Assembly (NCBI RefSeq): GCF_002294725.1
Contig: NZ_NSFT01000006.1
Coordinates: 124,001-188,000, forward strand
Reading direction: 5' to 3'
DNA: 64,000 nt
Source: Mesorhizobium sp. WSM4313
GTDB taxonomy: Bacteria; Pseudomonadota; Alphaproteobacteria; Rhizobiales; Rhizobiaceae
This document shows, piece by piece, positions 40,817 through 50,016 of the stretch. Each line of letters opens with the position of its first letter. The stretch's first letter is position 1. The position numbers and the translations under genes are program-made. The notes beneath the pieces are model-generated. The model was not told the DNA's origin. It saw nothing but the letters and a program-made list of their open reading frames with translations, and did not search any database.

Positions 40817-41266
40817 CTATTCGATGCCCAGAAGAGCATCGAGCAAAGCGTGGCGCGGCAACTCAAAAGGATTGACGACAGTTACGCCGCCCCACGTAAA
40901 ACCGTCTTGAAGATCTTCTGACAAAAGGAGCCGGCAACCCGCTTGCGAAGCGGCGGAAAGAATGACGGCATCCCAGACGCCGAAACCATGGTCCGCAGCA
41001 AGATCGACAGCCGTCATCATCACTTCCGGCGTTGTTTCAATAACCGGGAAGGCGTCGCGCCAGCTAAGCAGTGTATCGCGAGCCTCCTGGGGCGACCTTC
41101 CAGCCTTGCGAAGCAGAACATTGAACAGTTCACCCAGCACCTGGACCGGAACAACCACAGCGCCTTGCGGAACGTTCCGTAGCAATTCGAGGGCGAGGTC
41201 GCGCTTCTCAGGATCATTGACGCCCTCCGCGTAGGCAAGGACGTTGGTATCCAGCGCGATCTTCAC
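40817..41266 (-). CDS. PIN-domain toxin (VapC-like)
   Basis: A 149-residue PIN nuclease. The acidic site is readable: Asp6 (ALDTNVLAY), Glu45 (VPVQVLGELFNVLLRK), Asp98 and Asp115-region (FGVWDAVILSAASQAGCRLLLSEDLQDG). Such proteins cleave tRNA or mRNA when released from their antitoxin. The start overlaps the antitoxin stop by four bases (ATGA), the classical arrangement. Between guaB and an MFS gene. Confidence 0.88.
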   Translation of the reverse strand: MKIALDTNVLAYAEGVNDPEKRDLALELLRNVPQGAVVVPVQVLGELFNVLLRKAGRSPQEARDTLLSWRDAFPVIETTPEVMMTAVDLAADHGFGVWDAVILSAASQAGCRLLLSEDLQDGFTWGGVTVVNPFELPRHALLDALLGIE

Positions 41267-41508
41267 GGGTTATCCTCATAAAGATCCTCGCGAGTCCAGC
41301 GTCCTGCATTGACGATCGGCTGCCTTTCGAGTCGCGACAGCAGAGCTGCGCGCGACCGGGAGGCCACGCCCTCGTGCTTGTCCGCAGGCACGATCCGCGC
41401 CACTGGCCGCCCATGGCTGGTCACGACGTAGCTCTGCCCCTCGCGTACTTCACGCAGGATATGAGAGAATCTGCGATTGGCGTCGGCTGCAGAAACAGTT
41501 TCGTCCAT
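41263..41508 (-). CDS. Phd/YefM-type antitoxin
   Basis: An 81-residue protein: MDETVSAADANRRFSHILREV then GQSYVVTSHGRPVARIVPAD, the Phd/YefM DNA-binding domain; the C-terminal part (RSRAALLSRLERQPIV, WTREDLYEDNP) is the toxin-neutralising tail. The open frame continues far upstream, but the start is fixed by the fold and the operator just ahead (41522-41542). Confidence 0.9.
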   Translation of the reverse strand: MDETVSAADANRRFSHILREVREGQSYVVTSHGRPVARIVPADKHEGVASRSRAALLSRLERQPIVNAGRWTREDLYEDNP

Positions 41509-41521
41509 GGTTGCACCTATA

Positions 41522-41542
41522 ATGTAGTTATTATTACTACAT
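41522..41542. promoter_or_regulatory. toxin-antitoxin operator palindrome
   Basis: ATGTAGT and ACTACAT arms flank a 7-base AT-only centre, 14 bases upstream of the antitoxin ATG. It is an AT-rich island within GC-rich surroundings and is expected to be both the promoter -10 region and the binding site for the antitoxin-toxin complex. Confidence 0.7.
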
Positions 41543-41623
41543 AGCGGCCGGCCTTGCATTTGACAAGTCCGCGTACCGTGACGCCAACCAGGACTGCGCT
41601 CCCGCAAAAGTGACAGCAATTTA

Positions 41624-43141
41624 ATGCGACATCCGGGACGAGGCGTGATAACCGCCCGGTCGCACCGGTTCGCCCCCAAGCCGGGCCTAGATTCGCGAAG
41701 ACAGATCAGGGCGTTTCCCTTGAACCGCATCATCCCGCTCATACTGGCGGTCGCATTGTTCATGGAGAACATGGATTCGACCGTGATCGCGACGTCGCTG
41801 CCGGCGATCGCTGTCGACATCCACACGAGCCCGATCGCGCTGAAGCTGGCGCTGACGGCTTATCTGGTGTCGCTGGCGATCTTCATTCCGATCAGCGGCT
41901 GGATGGCCGACCGGTTCGGCGCCAAGAACGTCTTTCGCGCTGCGATCGGTGTCTTCATCGCCGGCTCGGTTGCCTGCGCGTTTTCCAATTCACTGCCGGC
42001 TTTCGTTGTGTCGCGCTTCCTGCAAGGCATGGGCGGGGCGATGATGACGCCGGTCGGCCGCCTGGTGCTGGTGCGCGCCACGCCCAAGAGCGAGCTGGTC
42101 GCGGCGATGTCCTGGCTGACCGTGCCGGCGCTGGTCGGCCCGCTCGTCGGCCCGCCGATCGGCGGCTTCATCACCACATACTTCACCTGGCACTGGATTT
42201 TTCTGATCAACGTGCCAATCGGCTTTATCGGCATGTGGCTCGCCACCCGCTATCTGCCCAGGACGGAGCCCGCCGAGACGCCGCCGCTCGATTTCCCGGG
42301 CTTCGTGCTCTCCGGCCTTGCCGCTTCCGGCATCGTCTTCGGCCTTTCCGTCGTCAGCCTGCCGGCGCTGCCGCCGATGGCCGGCTTCATCACCATTGTC
42401 GTCGGCGTAATCTCGGGCGCGCTCTATCTCCTCCATGCGCGGCACGCCAGGAATCCGCTGCTGGCGCTGGAGCTGTTCCGCAACCAGGTTTTCCGGTCCT
42501 CCGTGCTCGGCGGCTCGCTGTTTCGCATCGGCATCGGCGCGGTGCCGTTCCTTTTGCCGCTGATGTTCCAGATCGGCTTCGGGCTGACGCCCTTCCAGTC
42601 GGGCATGATCACCTTCGTCTCGGCGATCGGCGCCATCGGCATGAAGTTCGTGACCGCGCTGCTGTTCCGGCTCGCCGGCTTCCGGCGCGTGCTGATCTGG
42701 GGCTCACTGGTCGCGGCCGCATCGATCGCCATCTACGGCCTGTTCACGCCGCAGACGCCTTACGCCCTGATGCTGGCGATCCTTTTGGTCGGCGGCTTCA
42801 TCCGCTCGATGTTCTTCACCGGCGTCAATGCGCTTTCCTATGCCGAGATCACGCCCGCCGACACCAGCAAGGCGACGCCGATCACGGCGGTTTTCCAGCA
42901 ATTGTCGATCGCGCTCGGCGTGGCGCTAGCCGGCGGCATCCTCGAAGTGTCGACCTCGATCCATGGCGGGCCGCTAACCCTACGGGATTTCCACATCGCC
43001 TTCTTCATCGTGGCAGCCGTCTCGGCGGCGGCATCGATCACCTTCATGCGGCTTGCGCCGGAGGCCGGCAACGCGGTCTCGGGCCACGGCCGGCTGACCA
43101 AGCCGAAGACGCTGGAAACGGTGGGGACCGCGGGGAAGTGA
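41624..43141 (+). CDS. DHA2-type MFS multidrug efflux transporter
   Basis: Up to 505 residues with about 14 helices. Signatures: LFMENMDSTVIATSLPAIA (DHA2 motif D1-like), GWMADRFGAKNVF (motif A), QGMGGAMMTPVGRLVLVR (motif B), LVGPLVGPPIGGFI (motif C) and WHWIFLINVPIG. It would export drugs or other hydrophobic compounds with protons. The true start is probably near a TTG at 41720 (LNRIIPLILA), because the first 32 residues are hydrophilic and non-conserved. It ends at a repeat-derived hairpin. Confidence 0.88.
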   Translation: MRHPGRGVITARSHRFAPKPGLDSRRQIRAFPLNRIIPLILAVALFMENMDSTVIATSLPAIAVDIHTSPIALKLALTAYLVSLAIFIPISGWMADRFGAKNVFRAAIGVFIAGSVACAFSNSLPAFVVSRFLQGMGGAMMTPVGRLVLVRATPKSELVAAMSWLTVPALVGPLVGPPIGGFITTYFTWHWIFLINVPIGFIGMWLATRYLPRTEPAETPPLDFPGFVLSGLAASGIVFGLSVVSLPALPPMAGFITIVVGVISGALYLLHARHARNPLLALELFRNQVFRSSVLGGSLFRIGIGAVPFLLPLMFQIGFGLTPFQSGMITFVSAIGAIGMKFVTALLFRLAGFRRVLIWGSLVAAASIAIYGLFTPQTPYALMLAILLVGGFIRSMFFTGVNALSYAEITPADTSKATPITAVFQQLSIALGVALAGGILEVSTSIHGGPLTLRDFHIAFFIVAAVSAAASITFMRLAPEAGNAVSGHGRLTKPKTLETVGTAGK

Positions 43142-43187
43142 GCGCCGCTTCTCCTTCTCCCCTTGTGGGAGAAGGAGAAGGCGCTAG
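43141..43187. repeat. short hairpin derived from the long palindromic repeat
   Basis: AGCGCCGCTTCTCCTTCTCC, then CCTTGTGGGAGAAGGAGAAG and GGCGCT: one arm pair of the long element folded into a single 20-bp stem, between the convergent MFS and rlmE genes (both stops are at its edges). It may act as a terminator-like hairpin, although it lacks a T-run. Confidence 0.65.
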
Positions 43188-43882
43188 CCTTTGAACTCCT
43201 TCGCCAGCAAATACAGCTCCACCGATTCATCGCGCGAGGCCGGCGGTTTCACATGATGGACGGATCGGAAATTCTGCTTCAGCAATGACAAAAGCTCGTT
43301 CTCGGCGCCGCCCTGAAAAGTCTTGGCGAGGAAATGTCCGCCGGGCTCCAGGACGTGCAACGCGAAATCGGCCGCGACTTCGCACAGATGCATGGTGCGC
43401 AGATGGTCGGTGCGGCGATGCCCGGTCGTGGGTGCCGCCATATCGGACAGCACCACATCCGGCCGGCCGCCGAGCGCCTCGGCAAGTTTTTGCGGCGCGT
43501 CGGGATCGAGGAAATCCATCTGCAGGATGACGGCGCCCGGAACCGCGGCCATCTCGAGATAGTCGATGCCGACGACATGTGGGTTTTCCGCCGTCGACTT
43601 CGTCCGCGCGGCCGCTACCTGGCACCAGCCGCCGGGCGCAGCGCCGAGGTCGATGACCTTCATGCCGGGCTTCAGCAGATGATGCTTGTCGTCGATCTCG
43701 ATCAGCTTGTAGGCGGCGCGCGAGCGGTAGCCGTCGGCCTTGGAGCGCTGCACATAGGGATCGTTCATGTGGCGCTCGAGCCAGCGGCGCGAGGATTCCT
43801 TCAAGCCGCTCTTCTTCTTGATCCTGGTCTTGAGGACGCGAATGCCGGCGGAACCCGGCTTATCCGGTTTTCTAGCCATCAA
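43184..43882 (-). CDS. rlmE: 23S rRNA (uridine2552-2'-O)-methyltransferase
   Basis: A 232-residue RlmE/FtsJ protein methylating U2552 in the A loop during 50S maturation. The SAM motif is [10 protein letters not shown] at 77-86; the catalytic K-D-K set is Lys59 ([10 protein letters not shown]), the Asp in [14 protein letters not shown] and the Lys in FLAKTFQGG. Length is slightly above the E. coli protein, with an N-terminal basic extension. Its ATG overlaps the ppx stop by four bases; the second methionine one codon later is an alternative start. Confidence 0.95.
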   Translation of the reverse strand: MMARKPDKPGSAGIRVLKTRIKKKSGLKESSRRWLERHMNDPYVQRSKADGYRSRAAYKLIEIDDKHHLLKPGMKVIDLGAAPGGWCQVAAARTKSTAENPHVVGIDYLEMAAVPGAVILQMDFLDPDAPQKLAEALGGRPDVVLSDMAAPTTGHRRTDHLRTMHLCEVAADFALHVLEPGGHFLAKTFQGGAENELLSLLKQNFRSVHHVKPPASRDESVELYLLAKEFKG

Positions 43883-45228
43883 CGGCCTCGCCCGCCATCG
43901 CGCCAGACACCGTCATCAGCCATCAATTCGCTCAGGATCCCCTCGCGCAGGCCGCGGTCGGCGACGCGCAAGCGCTCGGACGGCCAGACACCGCGGATCG
44001 CTTCCAGGATGGCGCAGCCGGCGAGCACGAGGTCGGCGCGGTCGGCGCCGATGCAGGGGTTGGCGCAGCGCTGCTGGAAATCCCAGCCGATCAGGCGCTC
44101 GATCATGCGATCGACGCTGTCGCGGTCCATCCAGAGGCCATCGACGCGGCGGCGGTCGTAGCGATCGAGATCGAGATGCACGCCGGCCAGCGTCGTCACC
44201 GTGCCGGAGGTGCCGAGCAGGTGGAAATTGGGACTTGCCAGCACATGTGCCAGCCGGTCGCGGCCGTCGAAGACCTTCAACCGCGCGGCCACGTCGTCGA
44301 CCATGGCGGCAAAGGTCTCGCGCGTGACCGTGCGGCCGCCGAAGCGCTCGGCGAGCGACACCACGCCGACTGGCAGCGACGTCCAGGAGACAATGTGGTT
44401 GGCGAGCCTCGGAGAGCGCCGTCCGGTCAGGTCGATCAGCGCGATTTCCGACGAGCCGCCGCCGATGTCGAACAGCACCACGCCTTGCGTGTCGCGCTCG
44501 ACCAGCGAGCCGCAACCGGAAACGGCAAGTCGGGCCTCGGTCTGGCGGTCGATGATCTCGAGCTTGAGTCCGGCCTCGCGCTCGACCCGATCCAGGAACT
44601 CGACACCGTTTGCGGCCGAACGGCAGGCTTCGGTGGCAATCAGCCTGGCTTTCCTGATCTTGCGGTTGCGCAGCTTCTCGCCGCAGATCTTCAGCGCCTC
44701 GACCGCGCGGTCCATCGCGGCTTGGCTGAGCCGGCCGCTGGCGGTCAGCCCCTCGCCCAGCCTGACGATGCGCGAGAAAGCGTCGATGACTCGGAACTGG
44801 CCGTGACGGCCAGGCACCGCGACCAGCAGCCGGCAATTGTTGGTGCCGAGGTCGAGCGCGGCGAAGACAGGCAATTCCTGTTGCGGCGGACGCTGCGGGG
44901 CCGCCAGCCTTGGCTCAACCGGCGAAAGCCCGCTCGGAGGCTGTTTTGTCGCCGTGGCGGCAGGCGCGGCATGCGGCACGGCGACGTTCTCGTCACGCGC
45001 GAACACCTTGCGGCCGCGCTTGCGCTTGCGTCGCTTGCGCGTCTTGCCTTTCGGTTGATCGCCATGCTGGTCGGCCTGGCTTAGGCCAATCTGTCGCTGG
45101 CCGGCATGTCTTTGGTGCGCACCCGCGTGGCGGCTGAATCGCGCCGTGTGCGGGCCCGCCGATTGCGTCGGCGATGCCCCGGACATGCCCACTGCCGACG
45201 CGCCCGCGCCGGTATCGTGGTCTTCCAC
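43879..45228 (-). CDS. ppx: Ppx/GppA exopolyphosphatase family protein
   Basis: About 449 residues. The first 100 are low-complexity and basic ([16 protein letters not shown]), then the ASKHA core: [59 protein letters not shown] and [15 protein letters not shown]. It hydrolyses polyphosphate or pppGpp. The family's C-terminal HD domain is absent, as in short alphaproteobacterial members. A GTG at 45228 behind AAGGAA is my preferred start; the ATG at 45186 is possible. It overlaps rlmE by four bases, forming an operon. Confidence 0.88.
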   Translation of the reverse strand: MEDHDTGAGASAVGMSGASPTQSAGPHTARFSRHAGAHQRHAGQRQIGLSQADQHGDQPKGKTRKRRKRKRGRKVFARDENVAVPHAAPAATATKQPPSGLSPVEPRLAAPQRPPQQELPVFAALDLGTNNCRLLVAVPGRHGQFRVIDAFSRIVRLGEGLTASGRLSQAAMDRAVEALKICGEKLRNRKIRKARLIATEACRSAANGVEFLDRVEREAGLKLEIIDRQTEARLAVSGCGSLVERDTQGVVLFDIGGGSSEIALIDLTGRRSPRLANHIVSWTSLPVGVVSLAERFGGRTVTRETFAAMVDDVAARLKVFDGRDRLAHVLASPNFHLLGTSGTVTTLAGVHLDLDRYDRRRVDGLWMDRDSVDRMIERLIGWDFQQRCANPCIGADRADLVLAGCAILEAIRGVWPSERLRVADRGLREGILSELMADDGVWRDGGRGR

Positions 45229-45490
45229 TTCAGTTCCTTCCGGCGCCGCGCGAACCGGTAGCGGACGCAGCAGGCACCTCGATTTGTTCAAGTTGCCAAC
45301 AGAGTAGCAGCGCAGTTCACAATCACCAAGAGCGCGAGGCCGAATTTCGCAAACGTCGCATTTTGCCAGATCACGTTGGGGCAATGTCTTGCCGGTTGAA
45401 TAGCCGGCTTCAATCAGGCATGTCTGAAATGAAGGTTCGAAGGTTGGGCAACATCAAAATCAATGAGTTGCAACGCATGATGACGACGCC

Positions 45491-46423
45491 ATGAATTGGA
45501 GGCGCTATTTCTGGCCGGTCATAGGCATCGCGGCCGTGGCGTTCTCGCTTTGGCTGCTCATCCACGAACTGCGCGGCGTTTCGCTCGACGACGTCTGGGC
45601 CGGCATTGCCGCCATCCCGCCGCGCGGCTGGGTGCTCGCGGCACTGAGCGCGGTCGTCGCCTATGCCTCGCTCGCCGGCTACGACCACATCGCGCTGCTG
45701 CATATCGGCAAGAAAGTATCGTGGCTGTTCGTCACGCTGTGCTCCTTCACCACTTACGCGGTGTCGCACAATATCGGCGGCTCGGTGTTTTCCGGCGCGG
45801 TCATCCGTTACCGCGCCTACGGCACGCGAGGACTGACCGGCCAGGAGGTCGGCGTGCTGGTGGCGATCTGCTGGTTCACCTTCATCCTGTCCAGCGTTTT
45901 TCTCGGCGGCCTCGTGCTGTTGCTGGAACCGCAGATCATCGATCGTTTCACGGGCGCGCCGCATCACGGCGCCGCATTCGCCGCAGGGCTCGCCATGCTC
46001 ATCCTTGCCTGCGCCTACGCCTTCGGCAGTTGGCTGCGGCTGAGACCGCTGAAGATAGGCAGCTTCCAGCTGCACTATCCGGCGCTGCCGATCGTGGCGC
46101 GGCAATTGCTGATTGGGCCGGTCGAACTGCTCGGGGCCGCCGCGATCATCTATTTTGCCCTGCCCGAGATCGGCAATCCCGGCTATTTCGTGGTGCTCGG
46201 CGTGTTCATGGTGTCGTTCTCGATCGGGCTCCTGTCGCACGCGCCTGGCGCGCTCGGCGTGTTCGAATTCGTCTTCCTCACCGGGCTTTCGGACATGGAT
46301 CCGGTCGGCGTGCTCGCCGCGCTTCTGGTGTTCCGCCTGTTCTATCTCATTGTTCCGCTGCTGATCGGCCTTGGCGTGGTGCTCTATTTCGAGCATTCCC
46401 AATACAGCAAAGGCGAGAGCTGA
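45491..46423 (+). CDS. YbhN/UPF0104-like membrane protein (MprF flippase-like domain)
   Basis: A 310-residue integral membrane protein with eight or so helices. The family pattern is visible: SFTTYAVSHNIGGSVFSGAVIRYRAYGTRGL and SFSIGLLSHAPGALGVFEFVFL (the S-x-x-P-G-G-L/A-G-x-x-E signature). Relatives include the lysyl-phosphatidylglycerol flippase half of MprF; the lipid handled here is not known. The partner synthase domain is absent. It is the last chromosomal gene before the tRNA and the island. Confidence 0.88.
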   Translation: MNWRRYFWPVIGIAAVAFSLWLLIHELRGVSLDDVWAGIAAIPPRGWVLAALSAVVAYASLAGYDHIALLHIGKKVSWLFVTLCSFTTYAVSHNIGGSVFSGAVIRYRAYGTRGLTGQEVGVLVAICWFTFILSSVFLGGLVLLLEPQIIDRFTGAPHHGAAFAAGLAMLILACAYAFGSWLRLRPLKIGSFQLHYPALPIVARQLLIGPVELLGAAAIIYFALPEIGNPGYFVVLGVFMVSFSIGLLSHAPGALGVFEFVFLTGLSDMDPVGVLAALLVFRLFYLIVPLLIGLGVVLYFEHSQYSKGES

Positions 46424-46450
46424 GCCTTCGGCGCCCGGCGGCAGAGCCAA

Positions 46451-46497
46451 TGCATGTCGCCCAAAGTGCGGAACGGCTTTGGGAGAACGACATGCAT
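46451..46497. repeat. ~45 bp rhizobial palindromic repeat, copy 3
   Basis: TGCATGTC and GACATGCA are exact inverse ends; the inner arms are GCCCAAAGTGCGG and CGGCTTTGGGAG. Same element type as 974-1020 and 7656-7706, here between the YbhN-like gene and tRNA-Gln. Confidence 0.75.
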
Positions 46498-46622
46498 CGG
46501 ACAAAGGCTCAAAAAGCCTGCGTTGATCTCAGCTGCGGGCTTGACTATTTTCCGATGGCGGCTACAAGGCAGCGCTCGCGGCACATGAGCCGCCCGCATC
46601 GCGCGATACCAGACGCGCCTGC

Positions 46623-46696
46623 TGGGGAATAGGTTAACGGTAGACCCACGGACTCTGACTCCGTTAGTCCTGGTTCGAATCCAGGTTCCCCAGCCA
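46623..46696 (+). tRNA. tRNA-Gln (CTG), island attachment site
   Basis: A complete cloverleaf: acceptor stem TGGGGAA/TTCCCCA with discriminator G and encoded CCA, D arm AGGTTAACGGTAGACC, anticodon stem ACGGA/TCCGT around loop CTCTGAC (anticodon CTG, reading CAG), and T arm CCTGGTTCGAATCCAGG. 74 nt. The serine recombinase gene of the island starts immediately beyond the CCA and its reading frame ends inside this tRNA on the opposite strand, so the 3' end is the likely integration target. Confidence 0.96.
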
Positions 46697-48254
46697 AACT
46701 GGACTCCCTGTCGTCACAACGGTTTGCTTTGCGCCTGTTGCCGCTCCAGATGCGACCGTTTCCGCAAGTAGATCAAACGGTTGCCTGAAGACAGCGTGAA
46801 CCTCACCTAGGTCCCATTGGCAGTTCGACAGCACGAGATTCAAGAGCCGCTTTTTCTCGTGCACAGGCTGTTTCGCAAACAGTCGGCTGGCGTTGCGCGC
46901 CAGTTCCAACAGCCGGATGCCGTCCTCCATGTATGATTCCTCGGCACTGCCATGGCGCTCTATCTCGCGAAGCAGCCGCGTCTGTTCGGTTCGCCACTGT
47001 GCCGACATTCGGTCGTAGAAGGCGTTGTCGATGCGGCCATCGAGCTTGTCGAGATACATGGCGTGCAGCCGATCCTCGAGCCGCTTGTACTCGACCTGGC
47101 ATCGATGGATCGCCTGCTCGTGCTCACGGCGCTCGTCGGCATGGCTAGCCATGAGGGCCGCCTTTACCCATTCCAGTATCTCTTCGTCGAAATGCAACCG
47201 GTCGAGCAGGTTGGCGAATGCCTGATCGAGCACCTCCTCGCGGACGTATTTGCGGCGGCAATCTGCGTATCCGCCGCGGCCTTTGTTGGTATGCCCCGTG
47301 CAGTGATAGTAGACGTATTTGCCCTTCTTGATCTCCGCCACGATGGCGCAGCCGCATTCGGTGCAGGTCATCAGGCCGGTAAAGGCGAACTCGTTTCCTG
47401 TCGGGTGAGTTGGGACCGCATTGCGGCCCGTCAGAATGTCCTGGAACCCGCTCCCACAGTTCGATCGATACGAGAGGCTCGTGCTTACCCCGGTGCAATT
47501 TACCGTTCCACTGGAACATTCCCGTATAGAGGCGGTTGCGCAGGATCGTATGCACGGTGCTGACCGGAACCGGATTGCCGCTCTTGGGATAGATCAGCCC
47601 GTCGCCATGAGCTGCCTTGGCCAAGGCCTTGAGCGAATACTGTCCGGTTGCGTAGCGCTCGAACAGCTGTGTGACGACTGGAGCCAGTTCAGGATGCGGC
47701 TCGATAACCTTTCTGCCATCCTTCCCCGTGGTGTTGACATAGCCCAGCGGAGCCTTTGTCGGCCATATGCCCTGCTCCGCCTTCTCCATCTGCCCCTTGC
47801 GGGCTTCTTCCGACAGGTTGTCGATATAGTTCTTGGCCATCAAGACCTTGATGCCGTGCATGAACTTTTCAGATGAACGCGAGTCTCGCGACAGCGTCAC
47901 ACCTTCCTTGGCAAGGTGGATTTCCACATCAAGTTCATCAAGAGTCACCCAGTCCTTCAGGTTACGATAGAGTCGGTCGGTCTTCTCGACCAGGACGCTT
48001 CGAATGCCGGGATGCTTTCGCAGGTATTTGACCATCTCGGTGAAGTTGGTCCGGCCGGTGGTCTTGGCTGTCTCGACGTCGATAAACTCCTGCACAATGT
48101 CGAACCGCTGTTGCAGGGCGTAGTCGCGCAGCAGCTTGCATTGCGCGGGGATGGAGAAGCCTTCCTTCTCCTGCTCCTTGGAGGAGACGCGCGCGTAAAG
48201 CAACGCCTTAACAAGGCCTGGAGGCCTTGCCACTTTCATAAGACGCTGGTTCAT
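46664..48254 (-). pseudogene. large serine recombinase/integrase, frameshifted
   Basis: Two overlapping frames make one protein of about 529 residues. The first (from 48254) has the resolvase catalytic domain: LLYARVSSKEQEKEGFSIPA with Ser24, LVEKTDRLYRNLKDW, and a recombinase domain with KAPLGYVNT, TVHTILRNRLYTGMF. The second holds the zinc ribbon (CTECGC...YYHC) and a coiled coil, ending at 46664. An extra base near 47444-47447 (GGGTTCC on the minus strand) breaks the frame. Its last ten residues, WLGNLDSNQD, are encoded by the antisense of the tRNA-Gln 3' half. It may be inactive, or the indel may be a sequence error. Confidence 0.88.
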
Positions 48255-48332
48255 CTAGGTGTCTCTTTCCCTCGGTGGTCATCGAGTTTGCGGATGTACA
48301 GAGCCGGCGATCAAGCGGCCATGAAGCGCCGG

Positions 48333-48581
48333 CTATTTGCCCCGGTCAATCCGGTCCCATTCGGCAAGGATGCGGAAGAATCCACCGAGATTGTCGACGA
48401 TTTGCCGTGAGTCTTCCGTTGACATCGGTCGCCCCATGCGTGCCTCGAACAAGCGAGCTGTTCGTTCCAGAAATGCTTCGTCAATGGCACGTTGGCGCGA
48501 AAACAGATCGGTCTCGGCGTTCCGCTCAACGCTACGTTTTGTAACGCGCCGCTTCACGTTCAATGGTTTCGTCCCGACCAC
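48333..48581 (-). CDS. hypothetical 82-aa protein next to the recombinase
   Basis: A small hydrophilic protein (MVGTKPLNVKRRVTKRSVER, then RQRAIDEAFLERTARLFEAR, EDSRQIVDNLGGFFRIL). It starts at GTG and ends 78 bases before the recombinase start on the same strand. Helical, charged, no known motif. Its position suggests a recombination accessory or directionality factor, but this is only context. Codon choice looks coding. Confidence 0.55.
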   Translation of the reverse strand: MVGTKPLNVKRRVTKRSVERNAETDLFSRQRAIDEAFLERTARLFEARMGRPMSTEDSRQIVDNLGGFFRILAEWDRIDRGK

Positions 48582-48689
48582 ATCTGCATCGGGACAAGAT
48601 TCGCTGAAGTTGTCTCAGCGGCGAATGGCCGTTATGTGCGCTGTTGTTTCTTTTCTTACTCCGATTTCTCCCAACGGCGGGTCGCAGCC

Positions 48690-49253
48690 TCAAGTCGAGA
48701 GATTCTCGGTTTTGGTCTGCAGAACTAAATCGGCGGCCATCGCCCGGTACCGCCTACAATCCGCATCAATGGCCGACCGGTCCGGCTGTTCCAGCGGTAG
48801 GCTCCCGGTGATTTCCTTCAAATCATCAAGTATCGAAGCAATATGCGGCCAGGGAAATTCGGTGGGATCGTCGATGTCGCGATCTGCGCCGGCGACGATT
48901 TCGAGCTTAGCGACGACGCCAAGAAGCGAGCGCGCCGGGGTTTGAGGCAGTTCGTCCTGTAGTTTCAGGGCAGCCGTCATAGCTTCGATTTCTGCTTGAT
49001 AGGCGATCGAGTAGCCGAGCTTCTCATCCATAGCTTCCCGGGGCGCTGTGGCGAGTAAGCGAGCTTCCAAACGCTGCTGCAGACGACACAACACCAGCGA
49101 GGCTCTTTGGGCCTGCCGACAGTTCGTGAACAATGCAATAGCTGGATCAGAAGCAGCTTCGCGGCTCTTGCCGCTCTCCCGAGGCCGGGTCGGTGTTCCG
49201 CGGTTCCGACGAGAATTTGTATTCAAAGATCCAGCCATCATTCGGTCGACCAT
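48690..49253 (-). CDS. hypothetical 187-aa protein
   Basis: A mostly helical, soluble protein (CRLQQRLEARLLATAPREAM, YSIAYQAEIEAMTAALKLQDEL, FPWPHIASILDDLKEITGSL, DADCRRYRAMAADLVLQ). The central helices could form a coiled coil. No family recognised. Same strand as the recombinase, 108 bases upstream of the 82-aa gene; together these three could be one transcription unit read toward the tRNA. An island-borne accessory function is the only inference. Confidence 0.6.
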   Translation of the reverse strand: MVDRMMAGSLNTNSRRNRGTPTRPRESGKSREAASDPAIALFTNCRQAQRASLVLCRLQQRLEARLLATAPREAMDEKLGYSIAYQAEIEAMTAALKLQDELPQTPARSLLGVVAKLEIVAGADRDIDDPTEFPWPHIASILDDLKEITGSLPLEQPDRSAIDADCRRYRAMAADLVLQTKTENLST

Positions 49254-49357
49254 CCGGTTCCTGGCTCCTGTGCCCAGCCGTCAAGATGCTAGCACGACAA
49301 ATTGTTGTAGAGAATACTCCGTGGTGAAATACTCTTCAACCCGTTGATCTCCCACCG

Positions 49358-49591
49358 ATGGAGATACGTGAGGTATTCGCTCGGAATTTGCGAACGGCCC
49401 GACTAGCCAAAGGCCTGTCGCAGGAAGAGCTTGCACACCGCGCCGACATTGATCGTACGTACATCAGCTCTCTAGAGAGAGGCGTCTACAACGCCAGCAT
49501 TGATGTAGTCGATCGTCTCGCCAAGGCGTTGGAAATCGAGGTGGCCGTGTTGCTCTCCAAGAATGAGTCGGGATCAATCAAACGAAATTGA
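49358..49591 (+). CDS. XRE-family HTH regulator (77 aa)
   Basis: A single-domain Cro/C1 HTH protein: RNLRTARLAKGLSQEELAHRADIDRTYISSLERG, with the recognition helix at residues about 34-42, then YNASIDVVDRLAKALEIEV. The small size and the LERGVYNASID pattern resemble controller proteins of restriction-modification and conflict systems. It lies divergent from the hypothetical genes and 426 bases ahead of the ABC cassette, so it may regulate either side. Confidence 0.88.
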   Translation: MEIREVFARNLRTARLAKGLSQEELAHRADIDRTYISSLERGVYNASIDVVDRLAKALEIEVAVLLSKNESGSIKRN

Positions 49592-49668
49592 GCTGGCGTC
49601 CGCATCCAACGATGTCGGATGGTCGGAATCGGTTTGCCTCGAAAACGAAGTTGAATTGGAAATAACGC

Positions 49669-49932
49669 GTGGCCGATGAGCAAGATTGCACTGCTCATTC
49701 GCCAGTTGCCTCAGGCCAAGACAAAACCCACTGGAGCTGGATATCGCAATTAATGGTACCGGCTACAATCAAGAGCGGCCACTTTGCGCCTCCATATTGG
49801 CCATTAGATTTTGCCCTAACGCTACCTGGATTCGCGGACAAGAAGGACGCAGTTCTGCCCCAAGCCAACCTCGAGGATATGAACATAGGCGCTCTACTCG
49901 AGCGCGGCTTCGACGTTGCGGCTTGCGATTAA
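49669..49932 (+). CDS. possible small protein, 87 aa
   Basis: An open frame starting GTG (VADEQDCTAHSPVASG) with tryptophan/proline-rich middle (KTHWSWISQLMVP, PPYWPLDFALTLPGF). A second frame over the same bases is equally open. There is no good ribosome site and no family resemblance; it may be non-coding or a remnant. It is the only candidate gene in the 425-base gap between the XRE gene and the cassette. Confidence 0.25.
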   Translation: MADEQDCTAHSPVASGQDKTHWSWISQLMVPATIKSGHFAPPYWPLDFALTLPGFADKKDAVLPQANLEDMNIGALLERGFDVAACD

Positions 49933-50016
49933 ACATTAGGCCGATGTAAGAGCTGATTAGGCTTGGAAAGCTCCACTTCGATTATTCAGTAATTTCGAGT
50001 TGTTTTGCGGGGCACG

